Counted from the first letter of the stretch, positions 18,690-27,654 are shown. The stretch is DNA of 44,052 bases from JBFHFS01 sp041583495 (GCA_041583495.1 JBFHFS010000040.1:1-44052); one strand, 5' to 3'. Notes: generated from the sequence alone by a model not told the origin. Numbers and translations are program-made.

Positions 18690-18849
18690 GAAACTGTTTA
18701 AGTTTTGTTTTTGGAGTTAGTTTGGAAGGATTAAGTTCTCATTCAAGGCAAAATTGATGCGAATAGTACACCTATTTAAAGAAATTTTGCTGCCGAATGA
18801 GGGATTAAGCCAACAAAATAAACTAAAGGATAAAATTTAAACAGTTTCT
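18689..18849. repeat. 161-bp imperfect palindrome (MITE- or bidirectional-terminator-like)
   Basis: The gap between rimO and the RlpA-like gene is almost wholly one long inverted repeat. The outer arms AGAAACTGTTTAA (18689-18701) and TTAAACAGTTTCT (18837-18849) are perfect. Further in, GGATTAAG/CTTAATCC-like, CTCATTC and CAAAATT segments still match, and the exact centre is AATAG-TACAC-CTATT (18762-18776). The symmetry axis calculated from the ends (18769) coincides with the centre of the inner stem. The transcript could fold into one long hairpin. It may be a non-autonomous mobile element or a terminator. No flanking duplication is obvious. Confidence 0.75.
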
Positions 18850-18869
18850 AAACAAAAACAACGCTTGCC

Positions 18870-19253
18870 ATGAAAAACCGAGGGTGGTTAATTGGTCTCC
18901 TTTCAATGGGAGGGTTGTTGCTTTTTTTAAACGGCCAAAATCCTTCCAACCACCAGGTCGGCTGGGCCTCCTTCTATTCCCATTCGCTGGTCGGAAAATT
19001 GACCGCAAGTGGCGAAAGGTATCATCACGATAGTTTAACTGTTGCTCATCGAACGCTGCCCTTTGGCACTGTTCTGCAGGTGGAGAACCTGGAAAACCAC
19101 CAACAGGTTGTGGTGCGTGTCAATGACCGGGGTCCCTTTACCCGTGGACGCGTATTGGATTTGTCGCAGGCCGCCTTTAAACGGTTGGCTCCCCTTGAAC
19201 AAGGCGTCATTAAAGTGAAAATAACCCCTCTGGATGCCATCAAAGAACCATAG
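18870..19253 (+). CDS. Septal ring lytic transglycosylase RlpA family protein (small form)
   Basis: A 127-residue exported protein with an N-terminal hydrophobic segment (about 5-21) and one RlpA-like double-psi beta-barrel (about 30-122). GWASFY (31-36), TASGERY (46-51 region), AHRTLPFGT (59-67) and VNDRGPF (84-90) are the family motifs. H60 and D86 correspond to the catalytic pair of RlpA enzymes that cleave naked glycan strands. There is no SPOR domain, so septal targeting as in E. coli RlpA cannot be assumed. A peptidoglycan-active role is likely but not certain, as small barrels of this type vary in function. It lies directly after the palindromic element and may use a promoter inside or next to it. 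Confidence 0.9.
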   Translation: MKNRGWLIGLLSMGGLLLFLNGQNPSNHQVGWASFYSHSLVGKLTASGERYHHDSLTVAHRTLPFGTVLQVENLENHQQVVVRVNDRGPFTRGRVLDLSQAAFKRLAPLEQGVIKVKITPLDAIKEP

Positions 19254-19327
19254 CTCAGGCTCTGCCTCACCACCTGTTTTTCCTGCCATCTGATCAAAAA
19301 CTACCTTATATCCTTGGCAATTAATTC

Positions 19328-19335
19328 TATATTTG
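19328..19335 (+). promoter_or_regulatory. Candidate -7 promoter element for the Na/Pi cotransporter gene
   Basis: TATATTTG fits the Bacteroidota -7 consensus TAnnTTTG and ends 16 bases before the ATG at 19352, which would give a very short leader. No good TTTG lies at the expected -33 spacing, so this is a candidate only. Confidence 0.4.
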
Positions 19336-19351
19336 TGTTTTCACTTAAGAT

Positions 19352-20986
19352 ATGGATTACCTTCAATTAACCATACAGCTTGTTGGTGGGCTTGGACTCT
19401 TTCTATTGGGCATGGACCTGCTCAGTACCGGAATGAAAAGTCTGGCCGGCCGCCAGATGAGGACGATTCTGGAGCGGTTTACCAATACCAAGGGAGGGGG
19501 GGTGATGTTTGGGGTGTTGCTTACCCTGTTGTTTCAGAGTAGCAGCGCGGCCTCAGTGGTTATGGTGGGCTTTGTGGAGGCTGCCCTCCTGAGCTTCACC
19601 AACTCTTTGGCCGTGATGTTGGGAACCGGAATTGGGACAACCCTTACCGCACAGCTGATCGCCTTTAAAATTGGCAACTACGCTTTACTATTGGTGGGTG
19701 TGGGTTTCTTCATGAAAGCCTTCTCCAAAAGACGGTGGTCTTACATGGGACAAATCATCCTGGGCCTGGGAACGCTCTTCTATGGCATGGAACTGATGTC
19801 GTCGGGGATGTCTCCCTTGCGTGAGGTGGATTCGTTTGTGGGCTGGCTTCAATATCTGAAACACCCTTTGGTGGGGATCCTGGTGGGTATGGTCTTTACT
19901 GCCCTCATTCAGAGCAGTGCCGCTTTTATCGGAATTCTCATGACCGTAAGTGCCGGGGGATTACTCTCTATTTCGGATGCACTCCCATTGATTTTAGGAA
20001 CCAATATTGGCACCACCGTAACCGCTCTTCTGGCGGCTATCCCCGCTTCCTATCAAGGCCGGCGACTGGCGGTGGCCAACACCTTTTTCAGGGTGGCAGG
20101 GGTGGTTCTGATGGTTTGGGTTTTGACGCCCTGGGAGAATCTAACCATCTGGATTTCGGGGGCTAACGCAACACATGGGCGTATCCTGGCCAATGCCCAT
20201 ACGCTTTTTAATGTGGCCATGGCATTGATATTTCTGCCCTTTACTCATTTGGCGGGGCAGTTGGTGATACGAATCGTTCCCGAACCTGTAAAAAGCTCTG
20301 CCTATCGTTTGAAGCACCTGACGGGGGAGATGCTTAAAACGCCCGGACTGGCCTTGCCTTTTCTGCAAAAGGAGGTGGGGGATATGGGCAATCTGGTTTT
20401 CGGTATGGTGGAGAAATCCCTCGATCCCTTTTTTGCCCGGGAAAGAAAGGTCCTGGATCGCATTCGTGAGGACGAAAAAAAGGTGGATTTCTATCGCGAT
20501 GAAGTCAACCGGTATATGGTCCAACTCAATGAAATGCAACCGGTTGATGAGTGGTCCTCCGAAATTTACAGGTTGTTTCATATGGTCAATGAGTTTGAGC
20601 AGATAGCCGACATCGTATCGGTCAACATAGCCCGGCAGGCTGATAAATGGATAGAGGGCCCCATTCAGTTTTCCCCTGAGGGCGAAAAAGAGTTGAAGAA
20701 TTATCATGAACGAACGCTTAAGCAATTAAAAAGAGCTTTGTTGCTGGTAGAAGACTGGAAGCCCGAAAGAGCCCTGAGGATGAAGGAGAAGTATCGTAAG
20801 TACGCTCTGATGGCCTTCGATTTGGAGATTCAACACTATAAACGCCTGCTTTCCCCTCAAAGTGCCTCCCTCGAATCGAGCAAGGTTCACATGGAATTGC
20901 TTAATCTGCTGCGAATGATTAACAGCCATGCCACTAATATTGGTCGGATGGTGCTGATGGAAAAAGAGGCCTTTGAGGTTAACTAG
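19352..20986 (+). CDS. Na/Pi cotransporter family protein with C-terminal PhoU-like domain
   Basis: A 544-residue inner-membrane protein of the NptA/YjbB type. Residues about 1-310 contain two inverted repeats of membrane segments, each with the signature QSSSAA or QSSAAF (LLFQSSSAASVVM near 61 and ALIQSSAAFIGI near 188). Each is followed by a glycine- and threonine-rich loop (GTGIGTTLTAQ and GTNIGTTVTALL). These serine-rich motifs bind Na+ and phosphate in the family. Residues about 340-540 are helical and charged, like PhoU, and may control transport. The gene appears single, with its own promoter candidate, and is not beside pst or pho genes. Confidence 0.93.
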   Translation: MDYLQLTIQLVGGLGLFLLGMDLLSTGMKSLAGRQMRTILERFTNTKGGGVMFGVLLTLLFQSSSAASVVMVGFVEAALLSFTNSLAVMLGTGIGTTLTAQLIAFKIGNYALLLVGVGFFMKAFSKRRWSYMGQIILGLGTLFYGMELMSSGMSPLREVDSFVGWLQYLKHPLVGILVGMVFTALIQSSAAFIGILMTVSAGGLLSISDALPLILGTNIGTTVTALLAAIPASYQGRRLAVANTFFRVAGVVLMVWVLTPWENLTIWISGANATHGRILANAHTLFNVAMALIFLPFTHLAGQLVIRIVPEPVKSSAYRLKHLTGEMLKTPGLALPFLQKEVGDMGNLVFGMVEKSLDPFFARERKVLDRIREDEKKVDFYRDEVNRYMVQLNEMQPVDEWSSEIYRLFHMVNEFEQIADIVSVNIARQADKWIEGPIQFSPEGEKELKNYHERTLKQLKRALLLVEDWKPERALRMKEKYRKYALMAFDLEIQHYKRLLSPQSASLESSKVHMELLNLLRMINSHATNIGRMVLMEKEAFEVN

Positions 20987-21088
20987 CAACCTGTGCCAGG
21001 GGATTGGCCATAACCCATCGGTGTATTTGGGGTAACCAGGTTTAATTATAATTTTTATAAATTAGACTTCATCTATCGGCACTTTTTA

Positions 21089-21096
21089 TAAATTTG
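21089..21096 (+). promoter_or_regulatory. Candidate -7 promoter element for the AsmA-family gene
   Basis: TAAATTTG is an exact match to TAnnTTTG, 67 bases before the ATG at 21164. A poor -33 match (TTAG at 21062-21065) lies upstream. The rest of the 177-base gap shows only a weak AACCTG/CAGGTT inverted repeat that may help terminate the preceding transcript. Confidence 0.45.
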
Positions 21097-21163
21097 TAGA
21101 GCATCTTTTACCTAAGCTAAGCGGGAATCGCTCATTTTGGGTCATCATTCAATTTAAATAATT

Positions 21164-23665
21164 ATGAAACGTTTCTTTCAAATCACATTGGGTGTTGTAG
21201 GAGCCATTATTTTGCTCCTGCTGATTATTCCTTCTCTTTTTAAAGGCCAAATAGAGGAAAAAGTTAAAGAGGTCATCAATGAGCAGGTAAATGCAACCGT
21301 TTCATTCGAACGCTTCAGTATCTCCATGTTCAGGCATTTTCCAAATATGGGGATGAATCTCAAGGAGCTTTCCATTGTTAATAAAGCCCCATTCGAAGGG
21401 GATACCTTGCTTACTATCCCTACATTATCGGCGAGCATCGATTTGTGGAGCGCCATTACCGGGAAAGGGATTCAGGTAACCTCTGTTTTGCTCAATCAAC
21501 CAAGGATGTGGTTGACTGTAAACCAGGACTCTCTGGTCAACTGGGACATCATGCCCACCGATACTCTTGCCGTGGAGGTGGATACTACTGCCCAGGCATC
21601 CGACTTTACCGTTCAGTTAGATCTGTTCGAAGTAAAAGATGCTTTTATGGTTTATACCGACCAAACCATGAACCTGACAACCCGTCTTGAGGGGCTCGAC
21701 GCTACCATGAAAGGGGATCTTTCACAAACCAATACCCGTCTCAACCTGAGTAGTTCGCTTAGAGCCTTGAATGTTGATTATGAGGACGTTCGTTACATTA
21801 AGGACGCCGTAATATCTCTCGAGGCTGTGGTGGGTGCCGATCTGGAAAATATGATCTTCACCTTTCAGGAAAACGATCTGATGTTTAACCAACTGGCTTT
21901 GGCCGTGGATGGAACCGTGGGAATGCCCACAGAGGGCTATGACCTCGACCTTAAGGTGGCCGCTCAAAAAACCGATTTTAAAACCCTTCTTTCGCTGATG
22001 CCTGAAGCTTACATGAAAGATATTCAGGATGTTAAAACCGATGGAAGCATCAAATTGGAGGCGGTATTCAAGGGACGCTATTTAGACACCGATCATTTAC
22101 CCGCCTTTAACCTGGTGGTCCAGGCCAACGACGCCTCATTGCAATATCCCGATCTGCCTAAATCAATCGACGATATACAAATAGATATGGTGGTCGACAA
22201 CCCGGGTGGTTCTATGGATCGCACCACGACCAATATCAGTAAGTTTCATTTTTCTTTGGGGAACAATCCTTTCGATGCCACCCTCTGGATTGGAACGCCC
22301 ATTTCCAATGCCTCCTTCAGGGGCAGCATGAAAGGCACCATCGACCTGACTTCCCTGGCGGATGCTGTCCCGATGGATAGTATGGAGCTGCGCGGGATCA
22401 TCACCACCGATCTAACGATGAAGGGTAATTATGAGATGATCGAGAAGGAGCAGTATGAGCAGATCGAGGCCAGTGGAAATATGATCCTGAAATCCTTTTT
22501 CTTTAAAAGTCCCGACCTTCCTTCAGGTGTCCTTATTTCCAGTGCCAACCTTCAAGTGACGCCCCGTTTTATGGATCTTAAAAATTTCGAGAGCAAGGTG
22601 GGCAACAGCGATTTTAACCTAAAAGGGCGTATCGAAAATTACCTCTCCTATGCCTTGAAAGATGGTGTTTTGAAGGGCAACCTGGAACATGACTCTAAGT
22701 TGGTTGATACCAATGAGTTGATGGCGATGAGCGAAACCACCACCACCGAATCGGAAGACACGGTGTCGATGGGGATGGTGATTGTGCCCAAAAATCTCAA
22801 CTTTACCCTTAACAGCAGCATTAATCGCGTGATCTATGACAAGCTAACGATGAATAATGTCTCCGGCTCTATTCGTATTGTTGACGGGCGAATGATATTG
22901 GATGGCTTGAAATCGGATATGCTCAAGGGACAGATGTTGCTCTCGGGCGAATACAACACCAGCGATACCCTAAAACCATTTGTCAATTTTGATATGGCGC
23001 TTACATCCATTGATGTTCAGCAGGCGGTTAACTCGTTCAGCATGGTGGATTCACTCATGCCTATTGCCAAAAAAGCGGTCGGCACGGTTTCTACAACCTT
23101 GAAATTCAATACCCTTATCGGAGAGGACCTCGAACCCATTCTCAGTTCCTTAAATGGAGGAGGACTTCTAAAGTCCAAGGGCCTTGAGGTTTCCGGTGCC
23201 AAGGTGCAAAATGGATTGGCCGCATTGCTCCGTAACGACAAGTATAAGAAAGCCCAGGTTCAGGATTTGAATGTGAGCTTTGCTCTGAAAAATGGAAATA
23301 TCATCGTAACCCCCTTTACCACCAACATCTATGGTAAGAACCTGACCATTGGAGGAACTCAGAGCCTGGATAAAACGATGAATTATGTGGTAACCATGCC
23401 GGTTACGCGTAATGAACTGGGGGATGTGGCCGGCTTACTCGGGGCTTCCCTGGCTTCGTCGGGAGATGATTTAATGGTCGATATTCTGATTAAGGGTACC
23501 GTTTCTGATCCCAAGCTGAGCGTTAACCTCGACAAGGTGAAAAATCAGGTAAAAGAGGATGTTAAGAAAGAGGCTGAAAAAGCTGTTGAGAAGTTGCTTG
23601 AGGATCCAAATGTGAAAAAGAAGGTCGACGAGGTGAAGGATAAGCTGAAAAAATTGTTTAAATAA
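21164..23665 (+). CDS. AsmA family protein (inner-membrane-anchored, periplasmic)
   Basis: An 833-residue protein with one N-terminal transmembrane helix (about 7-27) and a long beta-rich periplasmic part. The N-terminal region (FKGQIEEKVKEVINEQVNA, then VSFERFSISMFRHFPNMG) is the typical AsmA start. The C-terminal region contains the AsmA_2-like segment about 640-790 (LKSKGLEVSGAKVQNGLAAL and a VDILIKGTVSDPKLSVNLDK stretch). The protein ends in a Lys/Glu-rich, probably coiled-coil tail (about 795-833). AsmA-like proteins form grooved bridges linked to lipid transfer and outer-membrane assembly. In Bacteroidota several paralogs exist and this one cannot be matched to a specific role. It is followed by the hairpin array and a convergent gene. 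Confidence 0.9.
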   Translation: MKRFFQITLGVVGAIILLLLIIPSLFKGQIEEKVKEVINEQVNATVSFERFSISMFRHFPNMGMNLKELSIVNKAPFEGDTLLTIPTLSASIDLWSAITGKGIQVTSVLLNQPRMWLTVNQDSLVNWDIMPTDTLAVEVDTTAQASDFTVQLDLFEVKDAFMVYTDQTMNLTTRLEGLDATMKGDLSQTNTRLNLSSSLRALNVDYEDVRYIKDAVISLEAVVGADLENMIFTFQENDLMFNQLALAVDGTVGMPTEGYDLDLKVAAQKTDFKTLLSLMPEAYMKDIQDVKTDGSIKLEAVFKGRYLDTDHLPAFNLVVQANDASLQYPDLPKSIDDIQIDMVVDNPGGSMDRTTTNISKFHFSLGNNPFDATLWIGTPISNASFRGSMKGTIDLTSLADAVPMDSMELRGIITTDLTMKGNYEMIEKEQYEQIEASGNMILKSFFFKSPDLPSGVLISSANLQVTPRFMDLKNFESKVGNSDFNLKGRIENYLSYALKDGVLKGNLEHDSKLVDTNELMAMSETTTTESEDTVSMGMVIVPKNLNFTLNSSINRVIYDKLTMNNVSGSIRIVDGRMILDGLKSDMLKGQMLLSGEYNTSDTLKPFVNFDMALTSIDVQQAVNSFSMVDSLMPIAKKAVGTVSTTLKFNTLIGEDLEPILSSLNGGGLLKSKGLEVSGAKVQNGLAALLRNDKYKKAQVQDLNVSFALKNGNIIVTPFTTNIYGKNLTIGGTQSLDKTMNYVVTMPVTRNELGDVAGLLGASLASSGDDLMVDILIKGTVSDPKLSVNLDKVKNQVKEDVKKEAEKAVEKLLEDPNVKKKVDEVKDKLKKLFK

Positions 23666-23689
23666 TTTTGACTTAACGCATCTTAAAAC

Positions 23690-24074
23690 AACTCATCGGA
23701 TGAACATTTGCATGATGTGCCTATTCATCCGATGAGTTAAAACATAAACCCGGCTATCCTTGACTCATCGGATGAATATTTGCAAGTCGTACCGATTCAT
23801 CCGATGAGTTAAACCAGGCTATCTTTGATTCATCGGATGAACATTTGCAAGATGTGCCTATTCATCCGACGAGTTAAAACAGGCTATCCTTGATTCATCG
23901 GATGAATATTTGCAAGACGTGCCTATTCATCCGATGATTTGCTTAAACCAGGCTATCCTATACTCATCGGATGAATGTTTGCAAGATGTGTCTATTCATC
24001 CGATGAGTTAAACCATGCTATCCTTGATTCATCGGATGGAAATTTGCATGATGTGCCTATTCATCCGATGAGTT
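23690..24074. repeat. Array of six hairpin units built from twelve TCATCSGATGA palindromic boxes
   Basis: Six units of 65-72 bases each have a left arm ACTCATCGGATGAA or ATTCATCGGATGAA and a right arm TTCATCCGATGAGT. A conserved 19-base loop like TATTTGCAAGACGTGCCTA separates the arms, and the units are joined by a conserved linker (TAAAmCAGGCTATCCTTGA). Left arms start at 23691, 23763, 23828, 23893, 23962 and 24027; right arms start at 23724, 23796, 23861, 23926, 23995 and 24060. Each arm is itself a palindromic box TCATC-S-GATGA. Box centres lie at 23698, 23730, 23770, 23802, 23835, 23867, 23900, 23932, 23969, 24001, 24034 and 24066, so spacing is mostly 32-33 bases, close to three helical turns. 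Ten of twelve boxes are exact. The array fills the gap between two converging genes. It may terminate both transcripts, bind a protein, or be a REP-like element. Confidence 0.95.
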
Positions 24075-24088
24075 GCTTAATGAGTTGC

Positions 24089-27000
24089 TTAAAACAGGCT
24101 GCCCTGCACCGCCTGTTGATTAACAGGCACCACCTCGCCAAAGGGGACGTACCACAGGTAGCCTTCCACTAGAGGATATCCCATTGCTTTAATTTTACTC
24201 ATGTAATCTCTAACCTGGGCCTGATGTTTCTCAGCATCGCTCTTCCCGAATTTATAATCAACCACCACCACCCGGTCCTGTCCAATCATTACCCGGTCGG
24301 GTCGGCGGATGATTTTATCCAGAATAGAAACCTCGGCCAGCACTTTATAGGTCCCATCGAACCAATTTTTCACCTGTGGGTGATCGAGCCATTGATTCAT
24401 CTGGTGGTTGAGTTTTTGCTTTTCGTCGGCATTGATTTTACCCTCGAACCACATTTGCTTAAGCGCCCCCGGCAGATCATCCTTGGTTTCAATTTTCTCG
24501 AATATTCGGTGCATTATCTTTCCATAAACAGGTCCTTTTTCGGCTCCGGGATCAGGAAAATAGTCGGCACTTTCCATATGTATCTCTACGCGGTCTTCCA
24601 GCGAAAAAGTTTCCATGGTGGCGAGGTTTCGGGTTGCGAATTGGTGTCTTTGCGACTTTGAATCATCTTCTTCGCAGGTGTCTTTAGGTACAGAAAACTG
24701 CCCCGATAGATACAGGCCTTCCTCTTCATTCCATTGTCCGTCAGTCTCTTGGTTTTCTGTTGGGAGAGCGGTTAGATGGGTGAGCAAGAGGTCGGATATG
24801 GTTGTGAGCTCCTTGTTCTTCTTTTTCTGGCAAAAACCTGCCAACGACTCCCTGGCCCGGGTAAAAGCAACGTAAATGAGGTTCAGATTGTCGATGTATT
24901 GATGGAGCAACTCCTCCAGAAATTCGCTTACGAAATGAGATTTTACCAGAGCTCGTTCGTAGTTCACAGGCACCAGTGCCAAATCGTTAAAGGGGCCATT
25001 TTGAGGCTTGCACCACAATAAATTTTTCTGTCGGGTACTGTCCAGTTCCCAATTACAGAAAGGCATCACCACCGCTCTGAATTCAAGTCCCTTGGATTTA
25101 TGTACCGTCATCACCCGAATGGCTTCCTGACTTTCGGGCACCATCACCGTATCGAACTGTCCGGTTTTTTCCCATTCGTCGAGGAAGAGATTTAAATCGG
25201 AGGGTTCCCGGTTGGAGAAGGCATTCACGCTGTTCAGCAAAGCTTGCAGGAAGAGTCCCTGGTCGGTGCGCACCTTGAGCGGAAGCAATCTCACCAATTC
25301 ATCGGCCAGGTCATAGAGGGGCATCTGCTGTTTGTGGCTCAGGAAGGCCATGTGAGCCTCCCAGGAGGCATTACTTTGCTCATTGTGAAATACACTGGAG
25401 GCGTCGAATACCGGTTCATCTGCCTGTTGGAGATTTCGCTGTAAATGAAGCCTGATAAAGGTTTCGAGTACCTTATCGTTGGGGTTTTGAAGGTATTTAA
25501 GGTGATTGATAACAAAAAGCACGGCAGGCGAGCTGTTCAGCTGCAGGGTTTCATTGCTGATAACCGGCAAGGACTTTCCCTGGCTGTGAAAATCGCCTGA
25601 CAGGAGGGCATTGGTGATGTAGATGCCTTCGTCCCGTTTACGCACCAGTACACAGATCTCGGAGCTTTTAAATCCATTGGCCAGCAACGACTCTATATGG
25701 GTTATGGCACCCTGGACTGCTTGTTCCTGAAAGGTCTCCTTATTCTCCGCTTCGAAGAACTGGAACGACACGCGGCCTCCGTTTTCCGATTGATTGGACC
25801 CTTTTTGTTGAACCACGTCGCTGTATGCATCCACAATCTTATTCTTCAGCGCCTCTATCGAGGGGTCTGCTTTTAGATCTTCCGGTATTTTATTGGCCAG
25901 CTGGGATTGAAGAGCCATGGCGGTATGGCTGAAAAAGGAGTTGTTGAATTGAACCACCCGGGCCAGGCTGCGCCAGTTGGTATCGAGGGTAAATACGCCG
26001 GTTCCAAAAGTCTTAAAATTTTGCTCCACCTGGTTGGCGAGCAGGGTCCAGTCCGAATTTCGCCACCGGTAAATAGACTGCTTCACATCCCCTACCAGCA
26101 GGGTGGTATGACCTTCGGAGAGGCTATTGGTGATGAGCGGTTTAAAATTGGCGTACTGCAGGGTAGAGGTATCCTGAAATTCGTCTATCATATAGTGGGC
26201 ATACCGTGTGCCGGTTCGCTCATAGATAAATGGCGCCTCATCTTCCTGAATGATGCGGGTGAGTAGATGGTTGGTGCCTGAGAGTAAGAACAGATTCTGT
26301 TCACGACTGACCTCCTCAATTTTTTTGTTCACATCGTTGATAATCCCCAAAGCATAGAAGTTTTTCAGAATAGCCTGTGCTGTGTGATAGTCCCGGCCTT
26401 CGTTTTGGCGTTCTTTAATCATGGTCTGCAGCAGTCTGTTAAGCCCGTCGTTAAAGGCGCCCTCGATGGCTTTATTAACATGGTCCGCATTGGCCTTTCG
26501 AATCCAAATATCCGGATTGTCGACCAGTGCATCTATGTGCTCCTCGTTCACCACCTCTTCGCTGGCCAGTTTGTCGAACAACCTTACTTTGCCGCGCGAT
26601 CCTCCATTAAAGTCTTTTTGAATGTCCAGGTCCCATTTTTGAATAATAGCCAGTCCTTCTTCTCCATAGGCCTTCTGTTGTTGCTCGTACGAAGAGATAA
26701 TATGGTGAAGGTTATGGAGATAATTATTCATGAAGGCTTTATCCGACAGCTTTTTGGTAAGTTCGCTTGCTGCCGATTGGTAGGCTTCTTTAAAAATTTC
26801 TTCCGAAAGGGCATTAATCTCCCGACTGATGTTCCAGCTTTTGCCCTCGGTAATCTTCTTCTCGGCAAAGTCGAGCAGCCATCTTTTCAAGGATTCATGC
26901 CCCGGCATATCCATTTCCAGAATTACCCTGTCGATGGCTTGGAGCATCACCATCTGATGGTTCAACTCGGTACGAAAGCCCATTTGCAGCCCTGCATCGC

Positions 27001-27364
27001 GGGCAAAGGAGCGGATGATCTGCTGAAAGAAACGGTCGATGGTGCTCACCGAGAACCGGGAGTAATCGTGAAGCAGAAGCCGCAAAATAAGCTGGGCTCG
27101 CTGACGTACCTGGTGAGACGAAAAATGAAGCTCCTCGCACAGCTCCTCCATATAGTCGGGCGTCTTATCGGTGGGGTGGCCCAGTTCGTACAGCTTCTGT
27201 AAAATACGTTGACGCATCTCGGCTGTCGCCTTATTGGTGAAGGTCACGGCCAATATGTGCTGGTAATTATAGGGGTCCAGAAATAGAAGCCGGATGTATT
27301 CACGGGCCAGGGTGTAGGTCTTTCCCGACCCTGCAGAGGCCCGGTATATTTTCAGTTGCGACAT
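24089..27364 (-). CDS. UvrD/Rep-type helicase with C-terminal PD-(D/E)XK nuclease motif (AddA-like)
   Basis: A 1091-residue DNA repair enzyme. Superfamily 1 helicase motifs are clear: Walker A ASAGSGKT (9-16), VTFTNKATAEMR, the Walker B region MIDEFQDTS, LVGDVKQSIYRWR, MTVHKSKGLEF and IYVAFTRARES. Near the C-terminus VVVVDYKFGKSD gives D1036 and K1038 of a RecB-type nuclease site, so the protein should unwind and degrade DNA ends as AddA or RecB does. A partner AddB usually accompanies it, but none is in the window. An open frame continues 42 codons upstream to 27490, but the ATG at 27364 directly precedes the conserved QLKIYRASAGSGKT start and is preferred. Its stop lies 15 bases from the last hairpin of the array, on the opposite strand from the AsmA gene. 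Confidence 0.92.
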   Translation of the reverse strand: MSQLKIYRASAGSGKTYTLAREYIRLLFLDPYNYQHILAVTFTNKATAEMRQRILQKLYELGHPTDKTPDYMEELCEELHFSSHQVRQRAQLILRLLLHDYSRFSVSTIDRFFQQIIRSFARDAGLQMGFRTELNHQMVMLQAIDRVILEMDMPGHESLKRWLLDFAEKKITEGKSWNISREINALSEEIFKEAYQSAASELTKKLSDKAFMNNYLHNLHHIISSYEQQQKAYGEEGLAIIQKWDLDIQKDFNGGSRGKVRLFDKLASEEVVNEEHIDALVDNPDIWIRKANADHVNKAIEGAFNDGLNRLLQTMIKERQNEGRDYHTAQAILKNFYALGIINDVNKKIEEVSREQNLFLLSGTNHLLTRIIQEDEAPFIYERTGTRYAHYMIDEFQDTSTLQYANFKPLITNSLSEGHTTLLVGDVKQSIYRWRNSDWTLLANQVEQNFKTFGTGVFTLDTNWRSLARVVQFNNSFFSHTAMALQSQLANKIPEDLKADPSIEALKNKIVDAYSDVVQQKGSNQSENGGRVSFQFFEAENKETFQEQAVQGAITHIESLLANGFKSSEICVLVRKRDEGIYITNALLSGDFHSQGKSLPVISNETLQLNSSPAVLFVINHLKYLQNPNDKVLETFIRLHLQRNLQQADEPVFDASSVFHNEQSNASWEAHMAFLSHKQQMPLYDLADELVRLLPLKVRTDQGLFLQALLNSVNAFSNREPSDLNLFLDEWEKTGQFDTVMVPESQEAIRVMTVHKSKGLEFRAVVMPFCNWELDSTRQKNLLWCKPQNGPFNDLALVPVNYERALVKSHFVSEFLEELLHQYIDNLNLIYVAFTRARESLAGFCQKKKNKELTTISDLLLTHLTALPTENQETDGQWNEEEGLYLSGQFSVPKDTCEEDDSKSQRHQFATRNLATMETFSLEDRVEIHMESADYFPDPGAEKGPVYGKIMHRIFEKIETKDDLPGALKQMWFEGKINADEKQKLNHQMNQWLDHPQVKNWFDGTYKVLAEVSILDKIIRRPDRVMIGQDRVVVVDYKFGKSDAEKHQAQVRDYMSKIKAMGYPLVEGYLWYVPFGEVVPVNQQAVQGSLF

Positions 27365-27604
27365 AGGGGATGCTAATTTCCTATAAAAATAGGAAAAGAA
27401 GGGGATTTTTTGAAGGAAACCATGGATATCTCTCCAAAAGGATTGAAGGATTCCCAAAAAATGGATCAGATTATTGTTTGTCGGAGACAATGGCCGAAAA
27501 CCAGCACGCTTGTTAAGGGTTTTACGGTGCCCGGGTCGGAATGAATGGTTATAAAGAGGGAATTTGATTATAAATCACAATCAAATTACGTTTTTTACTT
27601 AGGG

Positions 27605-27634
27605 CTTGTCTAAAAAAGATGCTTTTTAGTTTTT
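27605..27634 (+). promoter_or_regulatory. Candidate promoter of the ECF sigma factor gene
   Basis: CTTG (27605-27608) followed after 18 bases by TAGTTTTT (27627-27634) resembles the Bacteroidota TTTG/TAnnTTTG promoter except for the last base. Transcription would start about 14 bases before the ATG at 27655. TATTTTTG at 27643-27650 matches the -7 consensus better, but it would start transcription at or inside the start codon. Confidence 0.35.
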
Positions 27635-27654
27635 ATTTTTTTTATTTTTGCTCG

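Noticed and set aside
23690..24074. CRISPR array
   Set aside because: The repeat units are regular, but the supposed spacers (loops and linkers) are nearly identical to one another, the units are inverted repeats, and no cas genes are near.
26384..27202. 272-residue plus-strand open frame
   Set aside because: It lies wholly opposite the AddA-like gene, whose helicase motifs are unmistakable in the minus strand; it is a shadow of that gene's codon pattern.
27365..27490. N-terminal extension of the AddA-like protein
   Set aside because: The 42 extra residues precede the conserved helicase start and have no family counterpart; ATG 27364 explains the protein fully.
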